Positions 27,001-34,958 of a stretch of 64,000 nt of DNA are shown in pieces; the first letter of the stretch is position 1; every line of letters begins with the position of its first letter. The DNA comes from Actinacidiphila paucisporea (GTDB lineage Bacteria; Actinomycetota; Actinomycetes; Streptomycetales; Streptomycetaceae): the NCBI RefSeq assembly GCF_900142575.1, contig NZ_FRBI01000017.1, positions 90,047-154,046 of the forward strand. The letters run 5' to 3'. The notes under the pieces were generated by a model. That model did no database searches and had not been told where the DNA came from. It saw nothing but the letters and a program-made list of their open reading frames with translations. The position numbers and the translations under genes are program-made.

Positions 27001-28858
27001 CGTACTTGCGCACGAGTGTGGCGGGCTCGTCGGGGGCGCTCGGGTCCTGGAGGTGCAGGGCGGTAATTCGGCCGCTGTCGCTGCTGAGGGTGAGGTGGTA
27101 GCCGCCGCTGTGGAGGATCTCCGCGGGCACGCCGTCGGCGTCGTGGGTGATCGCATAGGAGTTGCCGTTGCGGTCGGTGACTTCGGTGAGCGGCAGCTGC
27201 ATCGGGTCGCCGGGCGAGGCCGTGGCTCCTGGGACGGCGGCGAAGTGGAGGGTGTGGCCGGCTTCGGTCTTGGTGATCCGGAGCGGAGCGCCGGGTGTGC
27301 CGTCCCATTCCAGCGGCCAGCGTGGGCCGTGGGCGGGCAGGGCGGGGGCGCCCGGCCGCGGGACGGGGTAGAGCAGGATCGACCCGTCGGCGTTGACGAA
27401 CACCACGCCCTGGTCGTCGAGTTCAAGGCGTTGGTCGAGGGTGGAGGCCCAGGAGGGTCCGAAGAAGCGGCCGATCCGGTAGGACGACAGGTGGGTGCGT
27501 TCCAGGACCAGGGGGAGGGTGCCGGGCAGGGTGATGTCGGTCTGGGTGAGGATCATGTCGCCGGTGGCGACGTCGATCGGGTCCGAGAGGCACTTCTTCG
27601 CCGCCTGCTCGATGGCGGCTTTGGCGGGGTCTTCTGCTGCGGCCCGGGCGCCGTTTTTGACGGCTTGTTCTGCGGCGTCTTTTGCTGCGTTTTTGGCGGC
27701 GTCTTCTGCGACGGTTTTGCCTGCGGCGCTGCCGCCATCGGTGGCGATGGCCAGGAGGATGTTGCCGACGAGGCGGCCGCCTGCTTCTGAGCCGTCGGAG
27801 CCCCAGCCGGTGCCGAGGATGATACCGGGGAGTCGTTCGGGGTGGGCGGTCATGTCGACCAGGCCGGCGGCGGTGGCGTTCAGGTGGGTGAGGTATTGGG
27901 CGGGGTGGGTGAGGTTGTAGGGGTCGGTCGGGTTGAGGCCGCGGGCGAATTTTTCGAGGTCGGTGAGTGAGCGGACGAGTCCGCCGGCAAAGTGCTCTGC
28001 GGCTATGGGTGCGGCTTTTCCGACGTCGCCGAGGTCGTTCTTCATGCGGCCGGTGAAGTCGGGCTTGGCCGGGGCGAGTTTGGTCGCCGCCTGGACCTTG
28101 GTCTCGGCGGTGGTTGCGGCGTTGTCGCGTTGCTTGCGGGCGGCGTCCAGGGTTTCTTTCGCGGTTTGTTTGTCTTTAGCGCCGGGGTCGGTGAACGCGG
28201 CTGGTGCGACGGGTTTGGTTCCGGGGTCTTTGCCGTCGTCGACCTTGTCGTTGTAGGCCTTGACGTCGTCGTGGTAGGTGTCCACGCTCGCGTTGTAGGC
28301 GTCAGCGGCGGTCTTGCGTTTGGCGACGCCCTGCTTCCACAGGCGGACGGCTTCCTTGGCTTGCCCGATGGCCCAGTCGACGGTTTCGGCGTAGGTCTCC
28401 AGGGCGAGTCCGGCTTCGGCGCATGCGGTGGCGGCGTGCGCCCACTTGGCGGGCTGCGGCTTGAATTTCGCCCGGAAGGCGTCCGCGCCGGCGCCGTCCC
28501 AGTCCCCGGGGTCGAGGTGCGACAGGCCGGTGTGGCCGTTGTCGAAGGCCAGGGAGAGCTTGGCCAGGTGCAGGACGGCCTCGCGGATCTTGGCCGGGTC
28601 CCCGTGCAGGAGTTCCTTCGGGTCGTCGGTCTGCCCGAGTTGCTGCTCGGCGACGTGCGCGCCGAGGTTGTCTGCGATGTGGTCGCCCTGGTCCTCGACC
28701 CAGTCGGCGGCGTCATCCAGGCCGACATGGTCGAGCCCGTCGCCGACGATATGGGCACCGTCGTCGATGATCTCGCCGGCCTTCTTCTTGACCTTGTCGA
28801 CGCCGTGCTCGATGCCGTCCCCGACGCTGTTGACGGCTTTCCGAAGGCTGAACCCCAT
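24086..28858 (-). CDS. Full-length Rhs polymorphic toxin, Ntox30-like C-terminus
   Basis: About 1590 aa. N-terminal 300 residues: helical, WXG100-like (DPGDWDGAGADAFRAKF) with long coiled helices. This is followed by an Ala/Lys helix region, then a DUF6531-type opening (CLSDPIDVATGDMILTQTDI) and over 25 Rhs/YD repeats. The RHS core ends ISPDPLGL. The last 115 residues (MSIVPDDAKIRELTPHSGGG, QYGLEYSWKNDAGQTVRLRI, HGPDG) look like polymorphic toxin type 30, a presumed RNase. Start: the ATG at 28858 has GGGGTGGGG before it; a GTG at 28891 is possible but lacks a site. No signal peptide; the WXG-like N-terminus suggests type VII-linked export. The immunity gene follows at once. Confidence 0.9.
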   Translation of the reverse strand: MGFSLRKAVNSVGDGIEHGVDKVKKKAGEIIDDGAHIVGDGLDHVGLDDAADWVEDQGDHIADNLGAHVAEQQLGQTDDPKELLHGDPAKIREAVLHLAKLSLAFDNGHTGLSHLDPGDWDGAGADAFRAKFKPQPAKWAHAATACAEAGLALETYAETVDWAIGQAKEAVRLWKQGVAKRKTAADAYNASVDTYHDDVKAYNDKVDDGKDPGTKPVAPAAFTDPGAKDKQTAKETLDAARKQRDNAATTAETKVQAATKLAPAKPDFTGRMKNDLGDVGKAAPIAAEHFAGGLVRSLTDLEKFARGLNPTDPYNLTHPAQYLTHLNATAAGLVDMTAHPERLPGIILGTGWGSDGSEAGGRLVGNILLAIATDGGSAAGKTVAEDAAKNAAKDAAEQAVKNGARAAAEDPAKAAIEQAAKKCLSDPIDVATGDMILTQTDITLPGTLPLVLERTHLSSYRIGRFFGPSWASTLDQRLELDDQGVVFVNADGSILLYPVPRPGAPALPAHGPRWPLEWDGTPGAPLRITKTEAGHTLHFAAVPGATASPGDPMQLPLTEVTDRNGNSYAITHDADGVPAEILHSGGYHLTLSSDSGRITALHLQDPSAPDEPATLVRKYGYDAVGNLTGLTNSSGLPHQFSYDAASRITSWTDRNDTTYAYTYDQRGRCVATSGTDGFLSSTFAYDDATRTTTFTNSVGHRSTYTHNAAYRLISETDPLGHTTRREWDTANRRLVALTDPLNHTIRYSYDSDGNLVSLVRPDGAFATAEYNVFGLPLRISEPGGAIWTHTYDDFGALLSTTDPAGAVTRYHRNFRGALVGRTDPLGRTHRYEVNAAGLPMGTTDPLGHTTHVERDDFGHLTAFTDPLGCTTRMEWTPDGKPKWRESTDGARETWRWDGEGNLTAFSDPAGHTTRYTYTHFDLVASRSGPNGAVRTFEYDTELRLRQVTDALGHHWTYTYDPAGRLTSERDFSGRTLTYTLNAAGQLIGRTNGAGETHAFVLDCLGRVTEQRASTGEVATYTYDDAGRLVSAANSVATLSYVRDELGRPLTETVNDRTTRYTYDAAGRRTSRTTPSGHVSAWTYDAVGRPEELVTSAGSLTLAHDAAGRETERRIGGNLLLTQRWDTTGRLTGQAVVATQPAQAERLLNNRTYAYRDDGYLAEVQDVLDGTRRYDLDAVGRITAVHASTGTEIYDYDATGNLTRAMVPGNAGTPTDRDFSGAIIRRSGRTVYQHDAQGRLVRKTLRHLSGAKKTWTYAWNAEDRLVRAVTPDGLTWRYTYDPLGRRIAKLHSLDGTSHTTTFAWEGTRLAEERSPEGRTTTWDYAPGTHTALAQTTSRAVLLRPDPNSPASPPPGPPSSSGADLSFYAVITDPVGSPTELVAQDATIPWHSRHDVWGVAHPASESSGEAYCPLRFPGQYADDETGFNYNYHRYYDPETARYISPDPLGLIPADNHYGYVDNPLAWQDALGLAPCKGYDLRGKDPMSIVPDDAKIRELTPHSGGGSQYGLEYSWKNDAGQTVRLRIHGPDGTAPVGSNSASGETYRIQIGRQYQDEAGNLYHHQSHNPNSPNYNPNAANATHIPWPSEYPGL

Positions 28859-29100
28859 CCGCCCCACCCCCCACGGCAGTACGACAGTCACACGAATCTA
28901 GCAACCATCCGTATCCACGTCATCACCACCAGGGACGCGGATGCCCGAGCACGCCCACGGCGCAGGCTCGCCCGCCGGCCGTGCCTCCTTCTCAGGGCCT
29001 CGACCCACACCGCCGGACGCGCTTTCCCCGGGGGCCCAGAAAGCGAATGGCACCAATTGACCGCCATATGCGGTGCGGCAGTGGTGCGGGTTCTTCAATT
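28859..29100. promoter_or_regulatory. Rhs leader and att left flank
   Basis: The leader 28,865-28,915 (CACGGCAGTACGACAGTCACAC, AGCAACCATC) is also found before the deleted Rhs at 20,600-20,645, suggesting a shared promoter/leader. Beyond it lies the conserved att left flank with GCACCAATTGACC and the TGGTGCGG pair at 29,070. Confidence 0.5.
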
Positions 29101-29149
29101 GGTCCAGACAACAAACAAGCCCCAAGTCAATGACCTGGGGCTGTGCAAT

Positions 29150-29192
29150 GGAGCGTATGACGGGAATCGAACCCGCGCTCTGAGCTTGGGAA
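29150..29192 (-). repeat. att-like tRNA-Gly 3' fragment 5
   Basis: 43 bp matching the tRNA 3' half with one change in the acceptor (GTAT for GGAT). Its left hairpin reads AGCCCC...GGGGCT rather than AAAGGCCC...GGGCCTTT. TGGTGCGG pairs lie on both sides (29,070 and 29,303). Confidence 0.8.
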
Positions 29193-29332
29193 GCACGGGG
29201 GTCTCATCGGCATCCGTGCTGGTCAGGGATGTGAGCGGTCCTGAAGTGTTCGCGAGACCGGGCCCGATGGTGACCGTAGTTGACCGCTCTGTACCGCTGT
29301 GCGTGGTGCGGATGTGGTGCAGCGGGCAATAG

Positions 29333-29791
29333 CTACCGGTCGTGGAGGACGGTGGGTCGTGTGACCGGTACGACGGTGAGGAGGCCGTCGAGGCCCTTGT
29401 AGTCGTCGGGGTTGGTGGTGAAGAGGGGGAGTTCTTCGGCGATGGCGATGGCGGCGATCATGAGGTCGGCGACGCGGCGGCGGGGTTTACGTCCGGCGCC
29501 GATGACGGCGGCGCAGACCCTGCCGTAGATGCGGGCGGCTTCGGTGTCGAAGGGGATGGGGTCGAACTCGTTCTCGGCACGTTGCAGGATGTCGAGGCGG
29601 CGACCCCGCTCCGTGTGCTCGTCGTAGTCGCTCTGCTCCTCGTTCCTGCGCACCTCGTGCGGCCCCGCGGAGAGCTCGGCCAAGGTGATCGCGGTGATCG
29701 CCACCTCGGCTGGAAGCTCCGCGGGATCGAGCCACCTGCGCAGGATGACGATGTTGGTGTCGAGCAGGCCCTGGGCGTACTCAGCGGGCAT
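29333..29791 (-). CDS. PIN-domain ribonuclease toxin (VapC-like), copy 2
   Basis: 152 aa, identical to the protein at 9,288-9,746 except at nine positions (for example R19, L21, T33, E39, H45, C93, K101, I115, N127). The metal-binding acids in LLDTNIVIL, AELSAG and VADLMIAA are kept. It overlaps its antitoxin by 11 bp. It lies directly right of att-like fragment 5. Confidence 0.9.
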   Translation of the reverse strand: MPAEYAQGLLDTNIVILRRWLDPAELPAEVAITAITLAELSAGPHEVRRNEEQSDYDEHTERGRRLDILQRAENEFDPIPFDTEAARIYGRVCAAVIGAGRKPRRRVADLMIAAIAIAEELPLFTTNPDDYKGLDGLLTVVPVTRPTVLHDR

Positions 29792-30050
29792 AGGGGTCGT
29801 CCGCCTCCTGCTCGGCTGTGGCGTCCTGGTCGGCCCGGAACGCCTCCAAGGAGACGTCCGACGCAGTACGAGACATGGCGGCGAACTCCGAGCGTGGGAC
29901 GAACCGCCGACGCCGGCGGAGCGGAACCAGTTCCCCGATCTGATGCCCGTCACGGGTGACGGTGAAGGACTGCCCGCCCTGGACGGCGTCCATGATCTCT
30001 TTGGACCGGCTGCGCAGATCGCGCTGGGTGATCTCGGGCTGAGCTGTCAT
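29781..30050 (-). CDS. Phd/YefM-type antitoxin, copy 2 (intact)
   Basis: 89 aa starting MTAQPEITQRDLRSRSKEIM, with the same core and tail as copy 1. The Phd/YefM fold binds operator DNA with its N-terminus and toxin with its C-terminus. The ATG at 30050 lies just before a repeat-rich operator-like region, fitting autoregulation. This is the complete version of the module. Confidence 0.88.
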   Translation of the reverse strand: MTAQPEITQRDLRSRSKEIMDAVQGGQSFTVTRDGHQIGELVPLRRRRRFVPRSEFAAMSRTASDVSLEAFRADQDATAEQEADDPYAR

Positions 30051-30056
30051 GGAACC

Positions 30057-30086
30057 AAGGTAGCACCTGGTAGCACCACGTGCTCT
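30057..30086. promoter_or_regulatory. Putative antitoxin operator
   Basis: Just upstream of the antitoxin start are a direct repeat GGTAGCACC-TGGTAGCACC and an overlapping inverted repeat AGCAC-CAC-GTGCT. Such repeats are typical operators of Phd/YefM-type antitoxins. Absent from copy 1, where this side has been replaced. Confidence 0.5.
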
Positions 30087-30366
30087 TGCTGTAGATGAGG
30101 ACGAGGCCCGCGCTCTGGGCTTCGGCGGCGAGGGTGTCGGCGATGCCCTGGCAGGTGATCCATTCGGTCGAGGTGGCGGTGTGGTGGTGCGTCTTGGGGA
30201 GTCCGAGGGCACCGGCGCGTTTGTCCAGGCGGCCGGTGCGGGTCACGGTCAGGCCGTGGCCGCGGAACTCATCCTCGATCGGCTTCCGTAACAGGGTCTT
30301 GCCCGTGGAGTGCGTTCCGGTGATGCCGATACGGGTGGGCGCGGAGGCAGGGGCGGGGGTCACCAC
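30085..30366 (-). pseudogene. P-loop ATP-binding protein, 3'-truncated
   Basis: The GTG start at 30366 or 30363 overlaps the exonuclease stop (GTGA). The frame reads RIGITGTHSTGKTLL, a Walker A loop, then VTRTGRLDKRAGALGLPK and STEWITCQGIADTLAAEAQ. Coding sense ends at VLIYS where the toxin-antitoxin operator begins, leaving about 90 residues. The family is the AAA-type ATP/GTP-binding proteins found in streptomycete mobile elements. The junction suggests the toxin-antitoxin module arrived by insertion or recombination here. Confidence 0.6.
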
Positions 30367-30965
30367 AGCGTGGGGTCCTCTTCGGGTCGGGGGGCTCCGG
30401 GCAGGCTGGGTGGGACGGCTGCGGTGACGAGTTCGTCCCAGGTGGGGTAGTGGGCGGCCATGGAGATGAGCAGTTGGGCGGTGGCGTAGGCGTCGTAGGT
30501 GGCGCGGTGGCGGCCCGCCGCGGGCGCGGCGCTCAGGTCGGGGGCGAGGTGGGTGATGAGGGTGTCGAGGCTGTATCCGGGCAGGTCGGGGTGGGTGGTT
30601 TTGGCCAGGCGGAGGGTGTCCAGGACGCCTGTGGGGTGCCAGTCGGGGAGATGGGCGGTCAGGACGCGGTAGTCGGTGTGGGCGTTGTGGGCGCAGATCC
30701 ATGCGGTGCCGAGCAGGTCGTGGACGGCGCCGGAGAGGTCGTCCCACGGGGGTGAGTCGGCGAGGCAGTCGTTGGTCAGGCCGTGGACGTGGGCAGCGCG
30801 CGGGGTCACTGGCCGGGGCGGGCGGATCAGCCACGCCCCGGCGGCGGAGGTGTCGGGCCGGCCCTCGCGGATCGGGAGGGCGGCGACTTCGACCAGGTCC
30901 GGCGGGCTGGCGCCGTTGCCCTCGACGTCCACGACGAACAGGGGCGGCCAGGCGCCGTAATTCAC
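30360..30965 (-). CDS. DEDDh 3'-5' exonuclease
   Basis: 201 aa of the DnaQ-like exonuclease superfamily. Motif I FVVDVEGNG supplies Asp and Glu, motif II CAHNAHTDYRVL supplies Asp, and motif III HRATYDAYATAQLL supplies His and Asp. The GTG at 30965 overlaps the stop of the preceding fragment (GTGA) and its own stop overlaps the ATPase start. These three genes were therefore a translationally coupled operon. It probably degrades single-stranded DNA or RNA; its role in the element is unknown. Confidence 0.82.
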   Translation of the reverse strand: MNYGAWPPLFVVDVEGNGASPPDLVEVAALPIREGRPDTSAAGAWLIRPPRPVTPRAAHVHGLTNDCLADSPPWDDLSGAVHDLLGTAWICAHNAHTDYRVLTAHLPDWHPTGVLDTLRLAKTTHPDLPGYSLDTLITHLAPDLSAAPAAGRHRATYDAYATAQLLISMAAHYPTWDELVTAAVPPSLPGAPRPEEDPTLW

Positions 30966-31196
30966 GGGGCGGTTCCGTTCTCCGCCGGGTCGGGCCAGCC
31001 GATGGGGGCGCGTCCGTGCAGGCGGTGGTGGTGCGGCTTGCTGCGGTCGTGGCACTGGAAGCCGTAGCCGTGCTGGAGGAAGTAGCGCAGCGGTTCGTCC
31101 AGGCCTTCGACGATGATGGCGCGTTCGTCGATCTCGACGGGGCCGGTTGCACCGAGGACACGTGCGTCGGCCGTTACCTGGGCGAGGCCCGGATGT
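30962..31196 (-). pseudogene. 3' remnant of unknown gene upstream of exonuclease
   Basis: About 77 codons with good coding character (ATGPVEIDERAIIVEGLDEP, LRYFLQHGYGFQCHDRSKPH). It has no start codon and an in-frame stop directly upstream. It ends in a GTGA overlap with the exonuclease start. I do not recognise the family. Confidence 0.5.
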
Positions 31197-31313
31197 ACTC
31201 AGGCGACGGTGAAGCGGCCGTGGAGGACCGAGGCGACCGTGTGAACGCCGGGCGTCGATACCCTGCCCGCATAGGGAAGTGCAGACGGAGCGCCAGGACA
31301 CGTCGTCACCTGG

Positions 31314-31949
31314 GTGGAATCATCTCCCCTGGCGTTGATCGAGGATGCTGTCGCCGACGGGCGTGAGCTGTTCAAGCCGCTGGTAGAGCTCACGGCGGAG
31401 GAGCGGCGGCAGGTCATTACGCTCCCGCCCACGATCGCTCGTCTCAAGGCGGTGCGGCATCTTGTGCTCTACGGCAGCAACCTGGTCCGCATTCCGCCGG
31501 AAATCGGGCAGATGGAGAGCTTGGAGGAGTTCAGCCCCTACACCTCCCACCGACTGCACTGGTTTCCTTACGAATTGACTCGGTGCAGGAACCTGATGCG
31601 CAGCACGGTCAGTACTCGCTCGCTCTACGGAAACATCAAGCTGTGCCCCCATTTCCCTTTGCTCCGCGAACGAGAGCTGTGGGCAGCCGAACCCGATGCC
31701 GGCCACATCGAGCCCGGCGCCTGGGGCGGCGAGGCGATCCGCTCCTGCAGCGTCTGTGACCAGACGCTTCCCCTCTCGGGCCCGCACCAGGTCTGGATCT
31801 CCTTGCGCGTTGCCACCGATGTGCTGCCGCTTCTGGCCAACGCCTGTTCCCCGGTCTGCATCGAAGCGCTGCCCGAGCCTCCCACCAACTATGTGGCCAC
31901 TCCCCACCGGGGCGGCCAGGAGGTCGCGCAGCCGCCGACGCGTTACTGA
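31314..31949 (+). CDS. Leucine-rich-repeat-like hypothetical protein
   Basis: 211 aa. Residues 35-85 read LPPTIARLKAVRHLVLYGSN and IPPEIGQMESLEEFSPYTSH, two leucine-rich repeats. Further on a CSVCDQTLPLSGP motif may bind metal. The GTG start is preceded by TCACCTGG, a weak site. LRR proteins of this size occur as immunity or binding proteins; function unknown. It is alone between the exonuclease unit and att-like fragment 6. Confidence 0.6.
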   Translation: MESSPLALIEDAVADGRELFKPLVELTAEERRQVITLPPTIARLKAVRHLVLYGSNLVRIPPEIGQMESLEEFSPYTSHRLHWFPYELTRCRNLMRSTVSTRSLYGNIKLCPHFPLLRERELWAAEPDAGHIEPGAWGGEAIRSCSVCDQTLPLSGPHQVWISLRVATDVLPLLANACSPVCIEALPEPPTNYVATPHRGGQEVAQPPTRY

Positions 31950-32132
31950 CGAAGACCCCCGCCGGGTAGCGAGACCAAACCTGTCACCCAGCCATGCGGC
32001 AGCCCCAACTGCGGTCATCGGTCACATCCGCGTGCCGCGATTCACCGCCCAATGGCACGGGATATGGCACGCGCTCTCGAATTGGTCCAGACAACAAACA
32101 AGCCCCAGATCAATGACCTGGGGCTATGCAAT

Positions 32133-32175
32133 GGAGCGGATGACGGGAATCGAACCCGCGCTCTGAGCTTGGGAA
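32133..32175 (-). repeat. att-like tRNA-Gly 3' fragment 6
   Basis: 43 bp identical to the tRNA 3' half at 37,869-37,911. Its left hairpin (AAGCCCCAGATCAATGACCTGGGGCT) closely matches that of fragment 5. The right arm pair lies near 32,289; on the left a changed version (ATGGCACGGGATATGGCACG) replaces TGGTGCGG. Confidence 0.8.
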
Positions 32176-32443
32176 TCACAGGCGCGCTTCCGGCGTCGGT
32201 GCCGGTCAGCGCCACGTGCAGTCCTGAAGTGGCCGAGCGGCCCGCGCTATTGGTGACCGCGGCTGACCGCACCGTACCGCTGTACGTGGTGCGGATGTGG
32301 TGCGGCCGTGCGACTCGCTCAGCATCGCCGAGCACCACCTGATCGGCAGCAGGGCAATACTGCTTCTACGACGTCTCTCGACCTGAGCCCGGTGGCCTGC
32401 GCCGACCGGTCAGCCGACCTCTGTGCCGCGCGCAGGCGAAGAC

Positions 32444-32703
32444 TCATGCTTCCGGGCAGGACGAGGTGAATTCCTCCAGCCATGCGCGGAAATCTTCCGG
32501 GCCGTAGAGAAATGTCCCGGGACCGGTCATCGAGTCGGCGCCGCTCAACTCGTCGAGTGCGGGCTAGACCGCTTCCTGTCCCAGCAGCAGGTCGTCACCC
32601 TGCATCGTCTCCAGTGCCCAGTCGGCGATCCCGGAGACATCGGCGGCGGAATCATTCACCAGCGATTCCAGCCTCGTCTTGACACGATGGGTAAGGCGCT
32701 CGT
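32444..32703 (-). pseudogene. Broken copy of the small Rhs immunity-like gene
   Basis: Same protein as 18,024-18,287 (DERLTHRVKTRLESLVNDSA; GPEDFRAWLEEFTSSCPEA). The start ATG is lost (AAATGGAC became AAAGGAC) and a TGG codon became TAG midway. No toxin gene is beside it. It marks exchange or duplication between segments 3-4 and 6-7 of the island. Confidence 0.8.
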
Positions 32704-32825
32704 CCTTTCCTCTCAGGCTCGTGGGTGTTGTCAGAGAGTTCCGATGAGGTATGAGGGATGCGGGCCGGCGTTCAGGCCCGCTCCGGGCCGTTTTCTGGTC
32801 CACTTCCGGCCCGTGGTCCGGCGGC

Positions 32826-33875
32826 TCAGCGCCGCGCCGCGGCCCGGCGGGTGCGGGTCGCCCGCCTCGCGGCGGACGGAGGCGCGGGAGCGGCGGCGGG
32901 GTTGATCGTGCCGGCCGCGGTCTGCGCCTGGTTCCCCGCTTCGAGCACCGAGGTGACGATCTGCCGCAGCGCCTCCTCGCGCTGTCCGCTCGCCTCCAGG
33001 TTGTTCGCGATGCGCTCGGCGGCGAGGAAGTAGCCGTTCAGCACGGGCTGGTTGAAGTAGTGGTTCATCTGGGCCAGCGCCTGCTTGTAGACCATCATGT
33101 ACGTACGGCCCAGGTAGCCGGAGAGCGCGGAGCCCAGCGCGGCGACGCCCCCGACGACGAGCTGCTCCGAGGTGCGGCTGAGGGTGAAGGACAGGGCCGC
33201 GGCGCCCGCGATGACGGCCATGCCCACGCCCATGGCGGCCAGGCCCGAGCGGAAGGACTTGTTGGCCTGCCGGGTGGCGATGTCGTGGTATTGGTCGAGC
33301 AGAACCCGGTTGAACTCGACGATCGCGGGCAATTCCATGTTTTCCCGGAGGCGTTTGGCGGCCTGCTCCACCTGCCGCTCGCGCTCCGCGGTACGGGCCG
33401 CCGTCGCGACCAGCCCGAGGAAGAGGACGACCAGCGACCCCATCAGCAGCACCAGCGCAAGGTAGCCGACGCTGAATCCGGCGATATCGCGGTTCTTGTC
33501 CTGGTACTCGGGCTCCTGGGCGACGTAGTACGTGAGATAGCCGCTCGCGGGGAGCAGGAGCAGGAAGGTCGCCGTGATCACCAGCCGGCGCAGGTACCGG
33601 GAGATGGGCAGCAGCCGCCGCATGGTGGCGTCGGGTAATCGCAGGAAGCCGTAGAGGAGGGTGGACAGCGGCTTGTCGGCGTCGAGCAGATTCCCGACGC
33701 CGTCGATGGCGTTCACCAGCAACTGGCGGGCGTCGTTTCGGGGCTCCTCCCGGACGTCGTCCGCGGCCTCGGCGTCCTTCCCGCCGGCCTGCTCCGGCGA
33801 GCGGTCGCCGCCTGCCTCGACCTCCGCCGGCGGCGCGGCCCGCTCGACGCTCTGCTCCGCCGCGTTCTCCTCCAC
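32826..33875 (-). CDS. TRADD-N-associated-type membrane protein
   Basis: 349 aa. An acidic N-terminal 70 residues is followed by two membrane segments (RLVITATFLLLLPASGYLTY and YLALVLLMGSLVVLFLGLVA). Next come a charged helix, the conserved run LDQYHDIATRQANKSFRSGL and two more hydrophobic segments, ending in a basic Ala/Arg tail. The run from YHDIATRQANKSF through the last two segments resembles the TRADD-N-associated membrane domain predicted in bacterial conflict systems. GGGGGAAGAC precedes the GTG at 33875. No effector gene is adjacent except the integrase. Confidence 0.65.
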   Translation of the reverse strand: MEENAAEQSVERAAPPAEVEAGGDRSPEQAGGKDAEAADDVREEPRNDARQLLVNAIDGVGNLLDADKPLSTLLYGFLRLPDATMRRLLPISRYLRRLVITATFLLLLPASGYLTYYVAQEPEYQDKNRDIAGFSVGYLALVLLMGSLVVLFLGLVATAARTAERERQVEQAAKRLRENMELPAIVEFNRVLLDQYHDIATRQANKSFRSGLAAMGVGMAVIAGAAALSFTLSRTSEQLVVGGVAALGSALSGYLGRTYMMVYKQALAQMNHYFNQPVLNGYFLAAERIANNLEASGQREEALRQIVTSVLEAGNQAQTAAGTINPAAAPAPPSAARRATRTRRAAARR

Positions 33876-33955
33876 GTCTTCCCCCCGGACGTCAGAGGGC
33901 CGCGCCCCGGCGGGTCGGAGCAGCGGAATGGTCCCTCGCCGCCAGTGTCCGTCAT

Positions 33956-34906
33956 GTGCGGCGGCGGCACGGGGGATGTTGCGCACCTGTGATCCGGCAG
34001 GGTTTGGGCCGGTCTGGGCGGCGGCTGCGGCTCCATCTCCTCCCGACCCTTGGGACGGTGGACCTCGGCGGGATCACGCCCCCGACCGTGCGCGCATGGC
34101 GGGCTGAGCGGCTGGCAGCCACCGGATCGACCACCGTCGCCAAGGCATACCGGCTGCTCAAGGCGATCTTGCAGACGGCGGCGGATGACGAGCTGATCCC
34201 GCGCAACCCCTGCCGGATCCGCGGGGCGGGCAAGGAGTCGGCGCCCGAGCGTCCCATCGCCACCGTCGCCCAGGTCGACGCCTTGGCGGACGCCATGGGG
34301 CCGCGCTGGCGCCTGATGCTCTTCCTCGCGACCTACGGCCCGGCCCGGCCAGAGGAACTGGCGGCGCTGCGGCGGCTGGACATCGACACGGAGGATGTGG
34401 GCGTGTGGATCCGCTCCGCGGAGCCTGAACCCGCGACGGGTCGCCGCGCCCCCGGCGACACCAAGTCCGATGCCGGGCGGCGCTTTCTCGCCCTGCCGGG
34501 CTTCATGCGCAAAGACCTGGAACGGCATCTCTCCTGGTGGGCCGAGAAGAAGCCGAACGGGCTGCCTTTCGTGGGGGAGAAGGGTGCTCCTTTCCGGCGT
34601 TCTACGTTCGGCCGGAATTGGCGGAAAGCCCGCGCGAAGGTGGGGCTCCCCGGTGACTTCCGCTTCTACGATCTCCGGCACACCGGGCACACCCTGTCCA
34701 CCCGGAGCGGCGCGACGCTCAAGGACACCACGGTGCGGGCCGGGCAGTCCTCCGAGCGTGCGGCGCTGATCTACCAACACTCGGACCGTGAGCGGCAAAA
34801 GGAGGTGGCCGCCGGCATCGACGCCCGGGTGCAGAACGAGCGGTGCCGTGCTGCGGGGAAAGCCACCGCCGAGGAATCGGGCACGCAACGGGCAGGGCAT
34901 AACTGA
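33956..34906 (+). pseudogene. int: Tyrosine recombinase (integrase), 5'-truncated
   Basis: The integrase sense starts near 34,035 (TLGTVDLGGITPPTVRAWRA): the core-binding domain is partial and the usual 60-70-residue arm-binding N-terminus is absent. The catalytic domain is nearly complete: Arg in GPARPEELAALRRLD, then FRFYDLRHTGHTL with a Tyr where many have His, and the nucleophile in RAALIYQHSDRERQ. It ends 53 bp before att-like fragment 7, the usual int-attP arrangement of tRNA-specific actinomycete elements. Without its N-terminus it is probably inactive. Confidence 0.82.
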
Positions 34907-34958
34907 GGTGGTCCAGACAACAACAAAGGCCCAAGTCATTGACCTGGGCCTTTTCCGT

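Noticed and set aside
24086..28858. Rhs repeats read as a DNA-level tandem repeat array
   Set aside because: The YD repeats are protein-level and diverged; no exact DNA tandem array is present.
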